A DNA stretch of 64,000 nucleotides from Pedobacter nutrimenti (GTDB lineage Bacteria; Bacteroidota; Bacteroidia; Sphingobacteriales; Sphingobacteriaceae): the NCBI RefSeq assembly GCF_003208655.1, contig NZ_QKLU01000007.1:1-64000 (forward strand), in the 5' to 3' direction. How positions within the stretch are numbered: position 1 is the first letter of the stretch; each line of letters opens with the position of its first letter. Positions 18,105-25,463 of the stretch are shown in pieces. The notes under the pieces are model-generated. The model was not told where the DNA came from. It made no database searches and saw nothing but the letters and a program-made list of their open reading frames with translations. The position numbers were made by a program, and so were the translations under genes.

Positions 18105-18321
18105 AGCTTACCTCTTCCACTTTCTTGTTGCTTTTTGAAACAGGCGTAGTGCACCCCGATGTGCCACAACAACCGATATTCAATATTGGCATCAGTGAAA
18201 ACAAAATACCTGCTCCCATAAAAAGCCAATCTTTTGCAATAACGCTTTGCACGATAATAAGGATGCCCAATGCTAACCGCAGTACTCGCATAAAGCTCCA
18301 GTTTTCAAAATGTTTTTTCAT
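18088..18321 (-). CDS. Small membrane protein with cysteine cluster
   Basis: The 77-residue protein has two hydrophobic segments (about 11-28 and 31-47) followed by the cysteine cluster IGCCGTSGC and a charged tail. It overlaps the DUF6132 gene by 17 bases and its upstream neighbour by 4 bases. The cysteine cluster suggests metal or sulfur binding at the membrane. I do not recognise a named family beyond a loose likeness to DUF2892-type proteins. Confidence 0.65.
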   Translation of the reverse strand: MKKHFENWSFMRVLRLALGILIIVQSVIAKDWLFMGAGILFSLMPILNIGCCGTSGCTTPVSKSNKKVEEVSYEEVR

Positions 18322-18527
18322 TTCTCTTTCTTTTTAAGGGTATTGATGCCAAACGGCAGGTATAAAGGGCAAAAGCTCATAAATGAAGTAAGCACAAATG
18401 CTATGGCTAAAATACCCAAGATGATTGCCATTATACCGGAAATGGTATTTGTGAAATATAAAACACCTATCACAATCGCAATGAGTATGCGAATTGCTTT
18501 GTCTATTGTTCCCATATTCTTTTTCAT
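18318..18527 (-). CDS. DUF2892 (YgaP-type) membrane protein
   Basis: The 69-residue protein carries the DUF2892 pattern: MGTIDKAIRILIAIVIGVLY, a second helix, then the motif FCPLYLPFGINT. In E. coli YgaP the same two-helix part is fused to a rhodanese and anchors it in the inner membrane. Here the rhodanese is encoded separately just upstream, so the two proteins probably make up a split YgaP. Confidence 0.85.
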   Translation of the reverse strand: MKKNMGTIDKAIRILIAIVIGVLYFTNTISGIMAIILGILAIAFVLTSFMSFCPLYLPFGINTLKKKEK

Positions 18528-18534
18528 ATCTGAT

Positions 18535-18855
18535 CTATTTGTTGTTTACTAAGTTATTTACGTTGTGCCAGGTTCCGCCATTGATTACATTTTGAATGCC
18601 TTTTCTTTCCAGAATACTTTTTGACTGGCTGCTGCGGTTTCCGCTACGGCAAAATACAATGATGCTTTTTTTGTTTTTGAATTTGGATAACTGACTTTGA
18701 ACTTTATCCAGCGGTATGTTTACCGCACCTTTTACACTACCTGTCGAAAATTCGGCAGGTGTGCGAACATCCACTAAAAAAGCACCTTCTTTTATCGCTT
18801 CTGATAGTTGGGTATTGTCTGTTGACGAGAACATATTTTTGAAAATTCCAAACAT
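18535..18855 (-). CDS. Single-domain rhodanese
   Basis: The 106-residue protein is one rhodanese domain with the active-site loop IVFCRSGNRSSQS (catalytic Cys near residue 70) and the LVDVRTPAEFSTGSVKGAVN motif that leads in. It transfers sulfane sulfur from thiosulfate or persulfide to an acceptor thiol. It has no signal peptide. The neighbouring DUF2892 protein may tether it to the membrane. It follows the persulfide dioxygenase gene in the same operon. Confidence 0.9.
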   Translation of the reverse strand: MFGIFKNMFSSTDNTQLSEAIKEGAFLVDVRTPAEFSTGSVKGAVNIPLDKVQSQLSKFKNKKSIIVFCRSGNRSSQSKSILERKGIQNVINGGTWHNVNNLVNNK

Positions 18856-18881
18856 TGCTATTGTTGTTATGGTGATATAAA

Positions 18882-20291
18882 TTAGCTCAACATTTTACTT
18901 TGACATACAAAATCGGTTTTAGGAATACTGGTCTGTGCAATGGCGTTAAAACCACCCTCTACTTCCGTAAAGTTTCTGTATCCTCTTGCCTGTAAAATAC
19001 TCGCAGCTATCATACTGCGGTAGCCGCCTGCACAATGCAGGTAAAAATGCTCTTTCGGGTTGAGTTCTTTAACCCAATCATTGATATATGCCAATGGTTT
19101 GCTGTAAGCATCTTCAACGTGCTCTGCCGTATATTCGCTTTCTTTGCGAACATCAATGACCTTGCTGTTGTCATAATAATCTTTTGAAAATTGGTCGGCC
19201 GTAATCCGATTTATGATGTCAGTTTCTTTTGCTGCTTTTATCCAGGTTTCAAAACCATCTTTTAAATGTCCCAGTACATTGTCAAAACCAACACGGCTCA
19301 ATCGTGTTACGGCTTCTTCTTCCGTACCGTTGTCGGTAACCAACAAAATCGGTTGTTTCACGTCAACAATCATCGCACCCACCCAAGGTGCAAAATCGCC
19401 TTTCAAACCTATATTGATAGATTTCGGAATAAAGCCTTTGGCAAAATCCTTATCGCTTCGTGTGTCTAAAATCAATGCTCCTGTATTTTCTGCCGCCGCT
19501 TCAAATTCTTCTGCCGAGAGTGCTTTCATTCCGTGGCTCAACACTTCTTCAAAACTGTCATAACCTTTTTTATTCATGGCTACGTTCATACCGAAATAAG
19601 CAGGTGGTGGTAATAATCCATCAGTAACGGCTTTGATAAAACTTTCTTTATCCGGCTGGTTTAGCGCATAGTTGATACTTTTCTGATTACCAAGGCTATC
19701 AACCGTTTCTTTCATCATATTTTTTCCGCAAGCCGAACCTGCACCGTGTGCCGGATAAACAGTGATATCATCCGATAGTGGTAAAATCTTATGATACAAA
19801 CTGTCATAAAGCAAACCTGCCAATTCTTCCTGTGTGAGGTTTGCCGCCTTTTGTGCCAGATCCGGTCTGCCTACATCGCCAAGAAAAAGTGTATCGCCAC
19901 TAAACAATGCTGTTTCATTGCCATTTTCGTCAATCAACAAAAAACAGGAGCTTTCCATTGTATGCCCCGGGGTATGCAATACTTTAATTTTCACGTTGCC
20001 CAATTCAAAAATCTGATTGTCTTCTGCTACGATGGCTTCAAACTCTGGCTTTGCCGTAGGCCCGTAAACAATTGATGCATTTGTTTTTTTACTCAGATCA
20101 ACGTGTCCGCTTACAAAATCAGCGTGAAAATGCGTTTCAAAAATGTATTTGAGCTTCACATCATCTTTTTCCAAACGGTCTAAATACGGTTGCGTTTCAC
20201 GTAATGGGTCAATAATGGCAGCTTCACCATTGGAAGTAATATAATATGCACCTTGTGCCAGGCAGCCTGTATAAATTTGTTCTATTTTCAT
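18882..20291 (-). CDS. Metallo-beta-lactamase-fold persulfide dioxygenase fused to rhodanese domains (CstB-like)
   Basis: The 469-residue protein has an N-terminal metallo-beta-lactamase fold (about 1-240) with ETHFHADFVSGH (His54, His56, Asp58), LHTPGHTMESS and FSGDTLFLGDVGRPD. Persulfide dioxygenases bind a single iron, and a Phe after Asp58 fits loss of the second metal site. Two rhodanese domains follow: one near 260-355 without an evident catalytic Cys and one at the end with LHCAGGYRS. This matches CstB, which oxidises persulfides to thiosulfate. It heads the sulfur operon, with the 20-bp shared site 60 bases upstream. Confidence 0.88.
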   Translation of the reverse strand: MKIEQIYTGCLAQGAYYITSNGEAAIIDPLRETQPYLDRLEKDDVKLKYIFETHFHADFVSGHVDLSKKTNASIVYGPTAKPEFEAIVAEDNQIFELGNVKIKVLHTPGHTMESSCFLLIDENGNETALFSGDTLFLGDVGRPDLAQKAANLTQEELAGLLYDSLYHKILPLSDDITVYPAHGAGSACGKNMMKETVDSLGNQKSINYALNQPDKESFIKAVTDGLLPPPAYFGMNVAMNKKGYDSFEEVLSHGMKALSAEEFEAAAENTGALILDTRSDKDFAKGFIPKSINIGLKGDFAPWVGAMIVDVKQPILLVTDNGTEEEAVTRLSRVGFDNVLGHLKDGFETWIKAAKETDIINRITADQFSKDYYDNSKVIDVRKESEYTAEHVEDAYSKPLAYINDWVKELNPKEHFYLHCAGGYRSMIAASILQARGYRNFTEVEGGFNAIAQTSIPKTDFVCQSKMLS

Positions 20292-20350
20292 TATCCAAAT
20301 TTTTCTTGTTTATGATTTGATACTGCGAATTTCCGAATATTGGTTTTTCG

Positions 20351-20370
20351 GTACAGCTACTTTTGTCACA
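20351..20370 (-). promoter_or_regulatory. Shared 20-bp site, copy 1 (persulfide dioxygenase promoter)
   Basis: On the minus strand this reads TGTGACAAAAGTAGCTGTAC. It differs at one base from the copies at 20893 and 21766. It lies 60 bases upstream of the dioxygenase-rhodanese start and abuts the OsmC stop codon. I infer a binding site for the linked Crp/Fnr protein. Confidence 0.75.
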
Positions 20371-20805
20371 TTAGGCAATTTCAGGCGTTAATGTAATTTC
20401 TGTTTTCATTGAGTTGGTTACTAAACAGCCAGCTTTTGCTTTTTCGGCAACACGCATGGCCTTATCCATATCGGTTCCGGGATTAATCAATTTTATTACC
20501 GGAAACATTTCTGCCTGCGTGATGAGGTATTTTCCTTCTACCATTTCCAATCTGGCAATTGTTTTACAACTAAAGTTTTCGATTTCTACTTTAAAATTAG
20601 AAGCAATTGCCAGGAAGGTTGCCATATAGCAACTGTTAATAGCTGCTACAAAAAGATGTTCTGGCGACCATACACCGGGAACGCCATTAGGAAATTCCGG
20701 TGGTGTAGCGCATTCAATAGTTTTGTTTAATACCGGCGATGACAGTTCGCCTGTTCTGCCATCTTTCCATTTGATGTTTACTTCGTAAAAATGTGTTTGT
20801 GACAT
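20371..20805 (-). CDS. OsmC family protein
   Basis: The 144-residue protein has the OsmC fold with its two redox cysteines: one in FVAAINSCYMATFLAIA (about residue 59) and one in KAKAGCLVTNSM (about 125). The PGVWSPEHLFVAA motif leads to the first. OsmC/Ohr proteins reduce organic hydroperoxides, and some act on persulfides or sulfane sulfur. In this setting a sulfur role is likely. It has its own upstream copy of the 20-bp shared site. Confidence 0.92.
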   Translation of the reverse strand: MSQTHFYEVNIKWKDGRTGELSSPVLNKTIECATPPEFPNGVPGVWSPEHLFVAAINSCYMATFLAIASNFKVEIENFSCKTIARLEMVEGKYLITQAEMFPVIKLINPGTDMDKAMRVAEKAKAGCLVTNSMKTEITLTPEIA

Positions 20806-20892
20806 AATTTTTGAATTGAAAAAGGACAGTTGACATTGCCCGCTGTAGTGGGTTATATTATTTGTTACAAATTTCTGAAGATTGATTTTCCT

Positions 20893-20912
20893 GTACAGCT
20901 ACTTTAGTCACA
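20893..20912 (-). promoter_or_regulatory. Shared 20-bp site, copy 2 (osmC promoter)
   Basis: The minus-strand sequence is TGTGACTAAAGTAGCTGTAC, 88 bases upstream of the OsmC start. The bases after it (GGAAAATCAATCTTCAGAAA) also resemble those following copy 1, so the conserved promoter block is longer than the core. Confidence 0.75.
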
Positions 20913-20921
20913 TAAGGGATT

Positions 20922-21719
20922 TTATTTCACAATGATTTCTTTGATCATAATGTAAATACCCATTGACAGCACAAACCAACCGAAAGCAGGTTTCAATTTT
21001 TTACCATCAATTTTTTTAGAGATAAAGCTTCCTATCAGCACCCCGATAATAGCCAGTGCCAAAATTTTGAGAAGAAAAATCCATTCAACCGTTAGATGTG
21101 TAGCCGATACAGCAAATCCAAAAAGTGAATTGACCGCAATAATGACCAGTGAGGTTCCGATTGCTTTCTTAATATCTAAATGTAGCAGATTAACCAGGGC
21201 AGGGATTATTAAAAAACCGCCACCTGCACCGATAAGCCCGGTAACTATACCCACAAATAATCCTTGGATAATAACTAATGAAGTGCGCTTAGGGGCTGTT
21301 TTGGAAGGCAGGCAATCTTCTCCTTTACACTTTTTTATCATACTGTAAGACGCAAAAAACATCAATACAGCAAAAAGCAACATCAAGAAAATGTTTTTGG
21401 TAATGATAAAACTGCCGATGCTAAAAATTTCCTGCGGTATGGCGGGAACAATAAAAGCCCTTGTTAAAAAAACGGCTATAATAGACGGGATGCCAAATGC
21501 AACAGCCGTTCTAAAGTTAACCAACCCTTTTTTGAAATAAGAGAATGAGCCTACAACGCTGGTAGTTCCAACAATGAAAAGAGAATAGGCGGTTGCTAAA
21601 ACTGCATCTATATGAAATAAATAGACTAAAACAGGAACGGTAAGAATGCTGCCGCCACCCCCGATTAGCCCTAATGAAATACCTATTAAAATTGATGCTA
21701 AATAACCTGCTATATCCAT
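20922..21719 (-). CDS. TauE/SafE sulfite exporter family permease
   Basis: The 265-residue membrane protein has about eight helices and two TauE half-repeats marked by GLIGGGGSILTVPVL near the start and GLIGAGGGFLIIPAL in the middle. The family exports sulfite, sulfoacetate or related anions. A persulfide dioxygenase operon would produce sulfite or thiosulfate, so export fits. I chose ATG 21719 over a TTG eight codons upstream. The shared 20-bp site lies 46 bases upstream of this ATG. Confidence 0.88.
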   Translation of the reverse strand: MDIAGYLASILIGISLGLIGGGGSILTVPVLVYLFHIDAVLATAYSLFIVGTTSVVGSFSYFKKGLVNFRTAVAFGIPSIIAVFLTRAFIVPAIPQEIFSIGSFIITKNIFLMLLFAVLMFFASYSMIKKCKGEDCLPSKTAPKRTSLVIIQGLFVGIVTGLIGAGGGFLIIPALVNLLHLDIKKAIGTSLVIIAVNSLFGFAVSATHLTVEWIFLLKILALAIIGVLIGSFISKKIDGKKLKPAFGWFVLSMGIYIMIKEIIVK

Positions 21720-21765
21720 AAGTTTCTGAAATTTCTGCTGCAAAAATGCACCAACTCCAAAAACT

Positions 21766-21785
21766 GTACAGCTACTTTGGTCACA
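21766..21785 (-). promoter_or_regulatory. Shared 20-bp site, copy 3 (tauE promoter)
   Basis: The minus-strand sequence is TGTGACCAAAGTAGCTGTAC. It overlaps the last codons of the Crp/Fnr gene and lies upstream of the TauE-type gene. The three copies are identical at 19 of 20 positions. Confidence 0.75.
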
Positions 21786-22404
21786 TAAGGGTTATTTTGT
21801 TTCTGCCCAATTTTACTTTTCCGTTTTCTTCCAACTGTTTTAGCAGGCGGGAAACAACTGCTCTTGCTGTTCCCAATTCGGAGGCTACTTGTTCGTGGGT
21901 AATGTTCAGTGTTTTGTTTCCTGTAAGTGCTACTTTTTTATCCAGCAAATTCAGCATTCTTTCGTCCACTTTTTTAAAGGAAATGGCATTTACGATTTCC
22001 AATAACTCTTCAAACCGTTTGTGGTATAAACGGAAAATATAATCCAACCATTGGGGATATTCTTTGATAAATAATGATACTTTATCAACAGGCAAAAACA
22101 GAATTTCAGCATCTTCTTCCACCTCGGCTCTTACTTTGCTTATTTCGTTGTGCAGTCCACCCAAAAAAGACATAATACAACTTTCACCCGCTTTAATATA
22201 GTACAGCAAAATTTCTTTTCCATCTTCTTCTGTTCGGATCACTTTTAAAGTTCCTTTCGCTACAATCGGAATAGAACGAATGTGTGCATTTTCGTTTAAA
22301 ATAATATCACCCGCTTTATAAGTCTTTTGTATACTGTGCTTATACAGTTGCTCCACTAATTCAGGCGATGACTTAAATTCTGTTATCTGTTGCAAATCAC
22401 TCAT
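21781..22404 (-). CDS. Crp/Fnr family transcriptional regulator
   Basis: The 207-residue protein has an N-terminal cyclic-nucleotide-binding-like beta roll (about 15-120, with DIILNENAHIRSIPIVAKGT and GESCIMSFLGG) and a C-terminal Crp-type helix-turn-helix (NITHEQVASELGTARAVVSR). Two cysteines are absent from the positions of an Fnr iron-sulfur cluster. It is first in the minus-strand sulfur block and probably binds the three 20-bp sites downstream. A TAATTTTG promoter box (22409-22416, minus strand) ends 4 bases before its ATG, suggesting a leaderless mRNA. Confidence 0.92.
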   Translation of the reverse strand: MSDLQQITEFKSSPELVEQLYKHSIQKTYKAGDIILNENAHIRSIPIVAKGTLKVIRTEEDGKEILLYYIKAGESCIMSFLGGLHNEISKVRAEVEEDAEILFLPVDKVSLFIKEYPQWLDYIFRLYHKRFEELLEIVNAISFKKVDERMLNLLDKKVALTGNKTLNITHEQVASELGTARAVVSRLLKQLEENGKVKLGRNKITLM

Positions 22405-22552
22405 AGTGCAAAATTAAAAATTTAATTACAGGAAATTGGCTATGGGAAGTCTAATAATCGTATTAATTACATCTATACTTAAATAGGGGTGATTTTTTAG
22501 TATATTTGCTATTGAAGATATAAAAAATTTAAAGTGTTTTTGCTTTAAATCT

Positions 22553-22665
22553 CGATACTAAAAACTGGTAATTTTTAAAAATCCCGAGATAATAAGTAAG
22601 AACGCTCATGCTATGGCGTGGGCGCTCGCTTATTCGGGATTAGGCGTACCAGTGCCTTAGTATCG
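22553..22665 (+). ncRNA. 113-base nested hairpin in an intergenic region
   Basis: Five successive paired arms nest around a 4-base loop: CGATACTAA/TTAGTATCG (outer), ACTGGTA/TACCAGT, AATCCCG/CGGGATT, AATAAG/CTTATT and GCTCATGC/GCGTGGGC (two G-T pairs). It sits in the gap between the divergent Crp/Fnr gene and the small gene at 22725. A further GCCTGC/GCAGGC stem lies at 22678-22702. It could be a 5' leader structure or small RNA for the plus-strand genes; strand and expression are unproven. Confidence 0.5.
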
Positions 22666-22724
22666 GTAAGTGTGGTTGCCTGCGCCTCTTTTTGTTGCAG
22701 GCTTCCAATACTAAAACGGATATT

Positions 22725-22982
22725 ATGGACACTGCAAACAATACCTACCTTGCCTTTCAATTTTCTGCCTCCGAATTATCGGCTTTTGCAGTTGCCAGTG
22801 GCATTTTTACCATATCACTTAAAAACGGGAAGATAGTACACTTTTGCCCCAATGATGTCCAACATTTTCATGATTGGCTGACCGCTCATGAAATCAGAGA
22901 TATACAAAAAGAAGAAAGGACAAAGCCAACCCCTCCATCTACAAATAAAAGCTGGTGGGGACGGATTAAACGTAACAAATAA
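22725..22982 (+). CDS. Small protein of unknown function, 85 residues
   Basis: I read this from ATG 22725. The product begins MDTANNTYLAFQFSASELSA, contains a short beta-rich part (FTISLKNGKIVHFCP) and ends in a basic tail with SWWGRIKRNK. It has no signal peptide or membrane helix. It lies just downstream of the long structured element and 12 bases upstream of a receiver-domain gene, so the two are probably cotranscribed. I do not recognise a family. Confidence 0.6.
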   Translation: MDTANNTYLAFQFSASELSAFAVASGIFTISLKNGKIVHFCPNDVQHFHDWLTAHEIRDIQKEERTKPTPPSTNKSWWGRIKRNK

Positions 22983-22994
22983 TATTGCAAGATT

Positions 22995-23426
22995 ATGAAC
23001 AGTAATGAAAAAGCAATTCGCATAGCCATTATAGATAACAACGAACATCTGGGATATACTTCCATAAATCAACTTGAAAATGCTGGCTATATTGTACAAT
23101 TTCAAGTGAGTGACAGCGAAAAAGCATTAATGAAAATAGATGAAGACGGCGAGCTGCCCGATGTGTGCATCGTCGAAGAAGATTTTGCGGCAGCAAAATT
23201 GTTACTCGAAAAACATCCCGATTTAAAGCTATTAATATCAAGTACCGATGATGCAGAGGAAAGTGTTAGAACTATGCTGAAAGCTGGTGTATCGGGCTAT
23301 ATATTGAAATTCGCCGACCCTGATGAGATAATAACCGCCGTAAAAGCATTGAGCAAAGACAGGAAATATGTCAGTGTTGGAATTAGTGAAATAGCAGCAG
23401 AATATTTTAGCAGTCACAGCTTATAA
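22995..23426 (+). CDS. Stand-alone degenerate response-regulator receiver domain
   Basis: The 143-residue protein has the receiver fold of NarL-type regulators: IRIAIIDNNEHLG (Asp14), a PDVCIVEED strand, LLISSTDD and GYILK (Lys105). The position of the phospho-accepting Asp holds Glu61, and the second acidic residue of the pocket is Asn15. The protein stops after VSVGISEIAAEYF, where a LuxR-type DNA-binding domain would normally begin. It is therefore likely a non-phosphorylated signalling or protein-interaction module. It lies convergent to the tra operon. Confidence 0.8.
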   Translation: MNSNEKAIRIAIIDNNEHLGYTSINQLENAGYIVQFQVSDSEKALMKIDEDGELPDVCIVEEDFAAAKLLLEKHPDLKLLISSTDDAEESVRTMLKAGVSGYILKFADPDEIITAVKALSKDRKYVSVGISEIAAEYFSSHSL

Positions 23427-23453
23427 CGGCACAAATTAAGAACTGCAATAAAA

Positions 23454-23484
23454 AAGTCGTCCGACTTTTTAGGTCAGACGACTT
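23454..23484. terminator. Bidirectional terminator between receiver gene and tra operon
   Basis: An 8-bp stem AAGTCGTC/GACGACTT with an inner partial stem lies between two convergent genes. A-rich sequence precedes it and T-rich sequence follows, so it can serve both strands. Confidence 0.8.
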
Positions 23485-23512
23485 CTATTTTCCGATTGGT
23501 ATAGCCGTTCGC

Positions 23513-23947
23513 TTAGTCTTTATTATTAAATTGAAAACTTATCTGCTTTTCGTTCCCGAAATTGTCGCTTATCCATACATCAAACGACTGCGATACGGCA
23601 GATTGTGAGGTGTAATACAGCCGGAACTGTGTCGCTGGCAATTGGTACAAATCATTAGGCATATACGGCGGTTCGCTGTAATATCGCAATGCGCCTTGCC
23701 CGTCATATTGGAAATAGCGGATAAAGTATTTTGCATCGTTGAAATTACCACTCCGTTCAATGGTAAACCTTATTTCAACAGTCTGCCCGTTTGCCACATC
23801 TCCCGGAACTGGCATCACTTTGACCTCAAACGGATAGTTCTGCTGTATGTCGAGTTCCTCCTTATTACAGGACGATAACACGGCGGCACTTGTAAAGACC
23901 AGGAGAAGCAGCCACAAAAATTTATTTCTATTCAAAAATCGTTTCAT
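23513..23947 (-). CDS. traQ: Conjugal transfer protein TraQ (DUF3872)
   Basis: The 144-residue protein is a lipoprotein (lipobox AAVLSSC, Cys near residue 27) with a beta-sandwich-like DUF3872 body (VKVMPVPGDVANGQTVEIRF, then RYFQYDGQGALRYY). This family is the last gene of CTnDOT-type tra operons. It acts at the periplasmic or outer-membrane side of the mating apparatus; its exact role is not known. The traO gene is 11 bases upstream. The usual traP primase gene between traO and traQ is absent. Confidence 0.88.
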   Translation of the reverse strand: MKRFLNRNKFLWLLLLVFTSAAVLSSCNKEELDIQQNYPFEVKVMPVPGDVANGQTVEIRFTIERSGNFNDAKYFIRYFQYDGQGALRYYSEPPYMPNDLYQLPATQFRLYYTSQSAVSQSFDVWISDNFGNEKQISFQFNNKD

Positions 23948-23958
23948 TGTTATTCTTT

Positions 23959-24516
23959 TTAAAAGTTAAACCTTAGCCCAATGCCTGCTGATGGGCGGAA
24001 CTGTTTTAAATCTGTACCCCATAATACTTTGGTACGACCTTGCAGGAGCAGCACAAACCTGTCGGACAGGTATGTTTCCAAAGACAAACGCCCTCCGGCT
24101 CCGTAAATAAAATTGTCTTTGTCGAGGACTTTAGAGCCATCATAGAGCGTTGCATCACTCCGGTTAATGGTTTCGTACCCGGCAACAGCAGTAAGCCCCG
24201 CATTAAGGTTTGTAGTCTTTCTTGCATCGCCTAAAAGCTGGAGGCTGTACCCCATTTCACCCGTATAGGTTTCAAGAGGTATTTGTACAGTCCTGTAATC
24301 GGCAAATTGGTGGGTATATTCTGCACCCCAAATCCAATAGTTTCCAGCTCTGCTATTTACAGTAAGGGTCAAATTCAAAAAGTAATTATCCTTTACTTTC
24401 TTAGATAACAATCCGGCGTTTACTTCCAGTCCTTTTTGTCCGGGTGTCATTCGTTGTGCTTGCGTTGCTGTAATGCTCAACACCGCAAGCATTACAGCAA
24501 AAATGTATTTTGTCAT
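23959..24516 (-). CDS. traO: Conjugative transposon protein TraO
   Basis: The 185-residue protein has a signal peptide ending at TATQAQ (about residue 20) and alternating beta-strand pattern ending in a C-terminal phenylalanine (GIGLRFNF), typical of a small outer-membrane barrel. The family is specific to Bacteroidota conjugative elements. It is placed between traN and traQ as in CTnDOT, apart from the missing traP. It probably forms part of the outer-membrane portion of the transfer channel. Confidence 0.88.
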   Translation of the reverse strand: MTKYIFAVMLAVLSITATQAQRMTPGQKGLEVNAGLLSKKVKDNYFLNLTLTVNSRAGNYWIWGAEYTHQFADYRTVQIPLETYTGEMGYSLQLLGDARKTTNLNAGLTAVAGYETINRSDATLYDGSKVLDKDNFIYGAGGRLSLETYLSDRFVLLLQGRTKVLWGTDLKQFRPSAGIGLRFNF

Positions 24517-24533
24517 TGTTTTTTCTGTTTTGG

Positions 24534-25436
24534 TTACTTAATCTTTAGGTGCATAGCGTTTACCAGCTTGGCGTGTACGAGGTCGGAATTTTCGACCTGT
24601 AAGGCTTGCTGCCTGCCGCCATTCTTTTCAAAGATTTCAATTACCAATACCTTATCATCGGTAATGGTGAACTGGTCGAGTAGGAAGACGTTTTGGTCAG
24701 TCGTATTGCCCGCAATTTCGGTAAGCGGTTTATACATACGCAACGGGGTCATTGGCTTTTCCTGCACTACGGTACGCTTCGCCACTTTCTTATCTACTAC
24801 TTTGAAATTCACAAAGTCAATAGCAAACGGAACGTTGCTTGTATTGCGCAACTCTGTATGAAAATAAAATTTGCCGTTGTGTACATAGATGCCTTTCAGT
24901 AGAAACTGTACGCCGTAACTTTTGGAGGCTATATGCTTTACAATCCTTTTGTCCTTTTTATAAATGGTTTCCATGAGCAACCCGGCCAGCGATGGCGAAT
25001 TGCTCCCCAATTCCTCAAACAGCACATCGTTACCGTTTTCCCTGTCTGATGCTTTTTGCATCGTCAGTAAATCATAATTCAGGGTGGTTGGATAAGCACT
25101 GTAAAAAACATTGAAGTTGTAGAAACGACCATCATCGGTAATTACAGAAAAATTGGTTTCTTCTTTAAAATCTTTAACGGTAGCCTTTATACGCAGCACG
25201 TTTTCGGCATCATCTGCCTTACCTGCAATCAGGTATTCACTGCCCAAATCCACATACCGGATGGCTGCCGGAAAAATCAAATGGGAGGTCTTATTGTACG
25301 TTACCTGCATTTCGTAAGGTTCTACTTTACCCATGCTTAATTTGCTTGTATTAGATGCAACCTGCTGCGCATTGGTATTGGCAGTAAAGGCTATTAAACA
25401 AGCCATTGCCAAAAGACTTTTAAATATTGCTTTCAT
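24534..25436 (-). CDS. traN: Conjugative transposon protein TraN (DUF4138)
   Basis: The 300-residue protein has a signal peptide (ending near TNAQQ, about residue 25) and a periplasmic beta-rich body with the VEPYEMQVTYNKTSHLIFP start and a LLKGIYVHNGKFYFHTELRN motif characteristic of TraN/DUF4138. TraN is thought to be the VirB9-like partner of the VirB10-like TraM in Bacteroidota type IV secretion. The gene lies 27 bases downstream of traM. Confidence 0.9.
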   Translation of the reverse strand: MKAIFKSLLAMACLIAFTANTNAQQVASNTSKLSMGKVEPYEMQVTYNKTSHLIFPAAIRYVDLGSEYLIAGKADDAENVLRIKATVKDFKEETNFSVITDDGRFYNFNVFYSAYPTTLNYDLLTMQKASDRENGNDVLFEELGSNSPSLAGLLMETIYKKDKRIVKHIASKSYGVQFLLKGIYVHNGKFYFHTELRNTSNVPFAIDFVNFKVVDKKVAKRTVVQEKPMTPLRMYKPLTEIAGNTTDQNVFLLDQFTITDDKVLVIEIFEKNGGRQQALQVENSDLVHAKLVNAMHLKIK

Positions 25437-25463
25437 TTTATTGCTGATTTTTAGTGTTGAACA

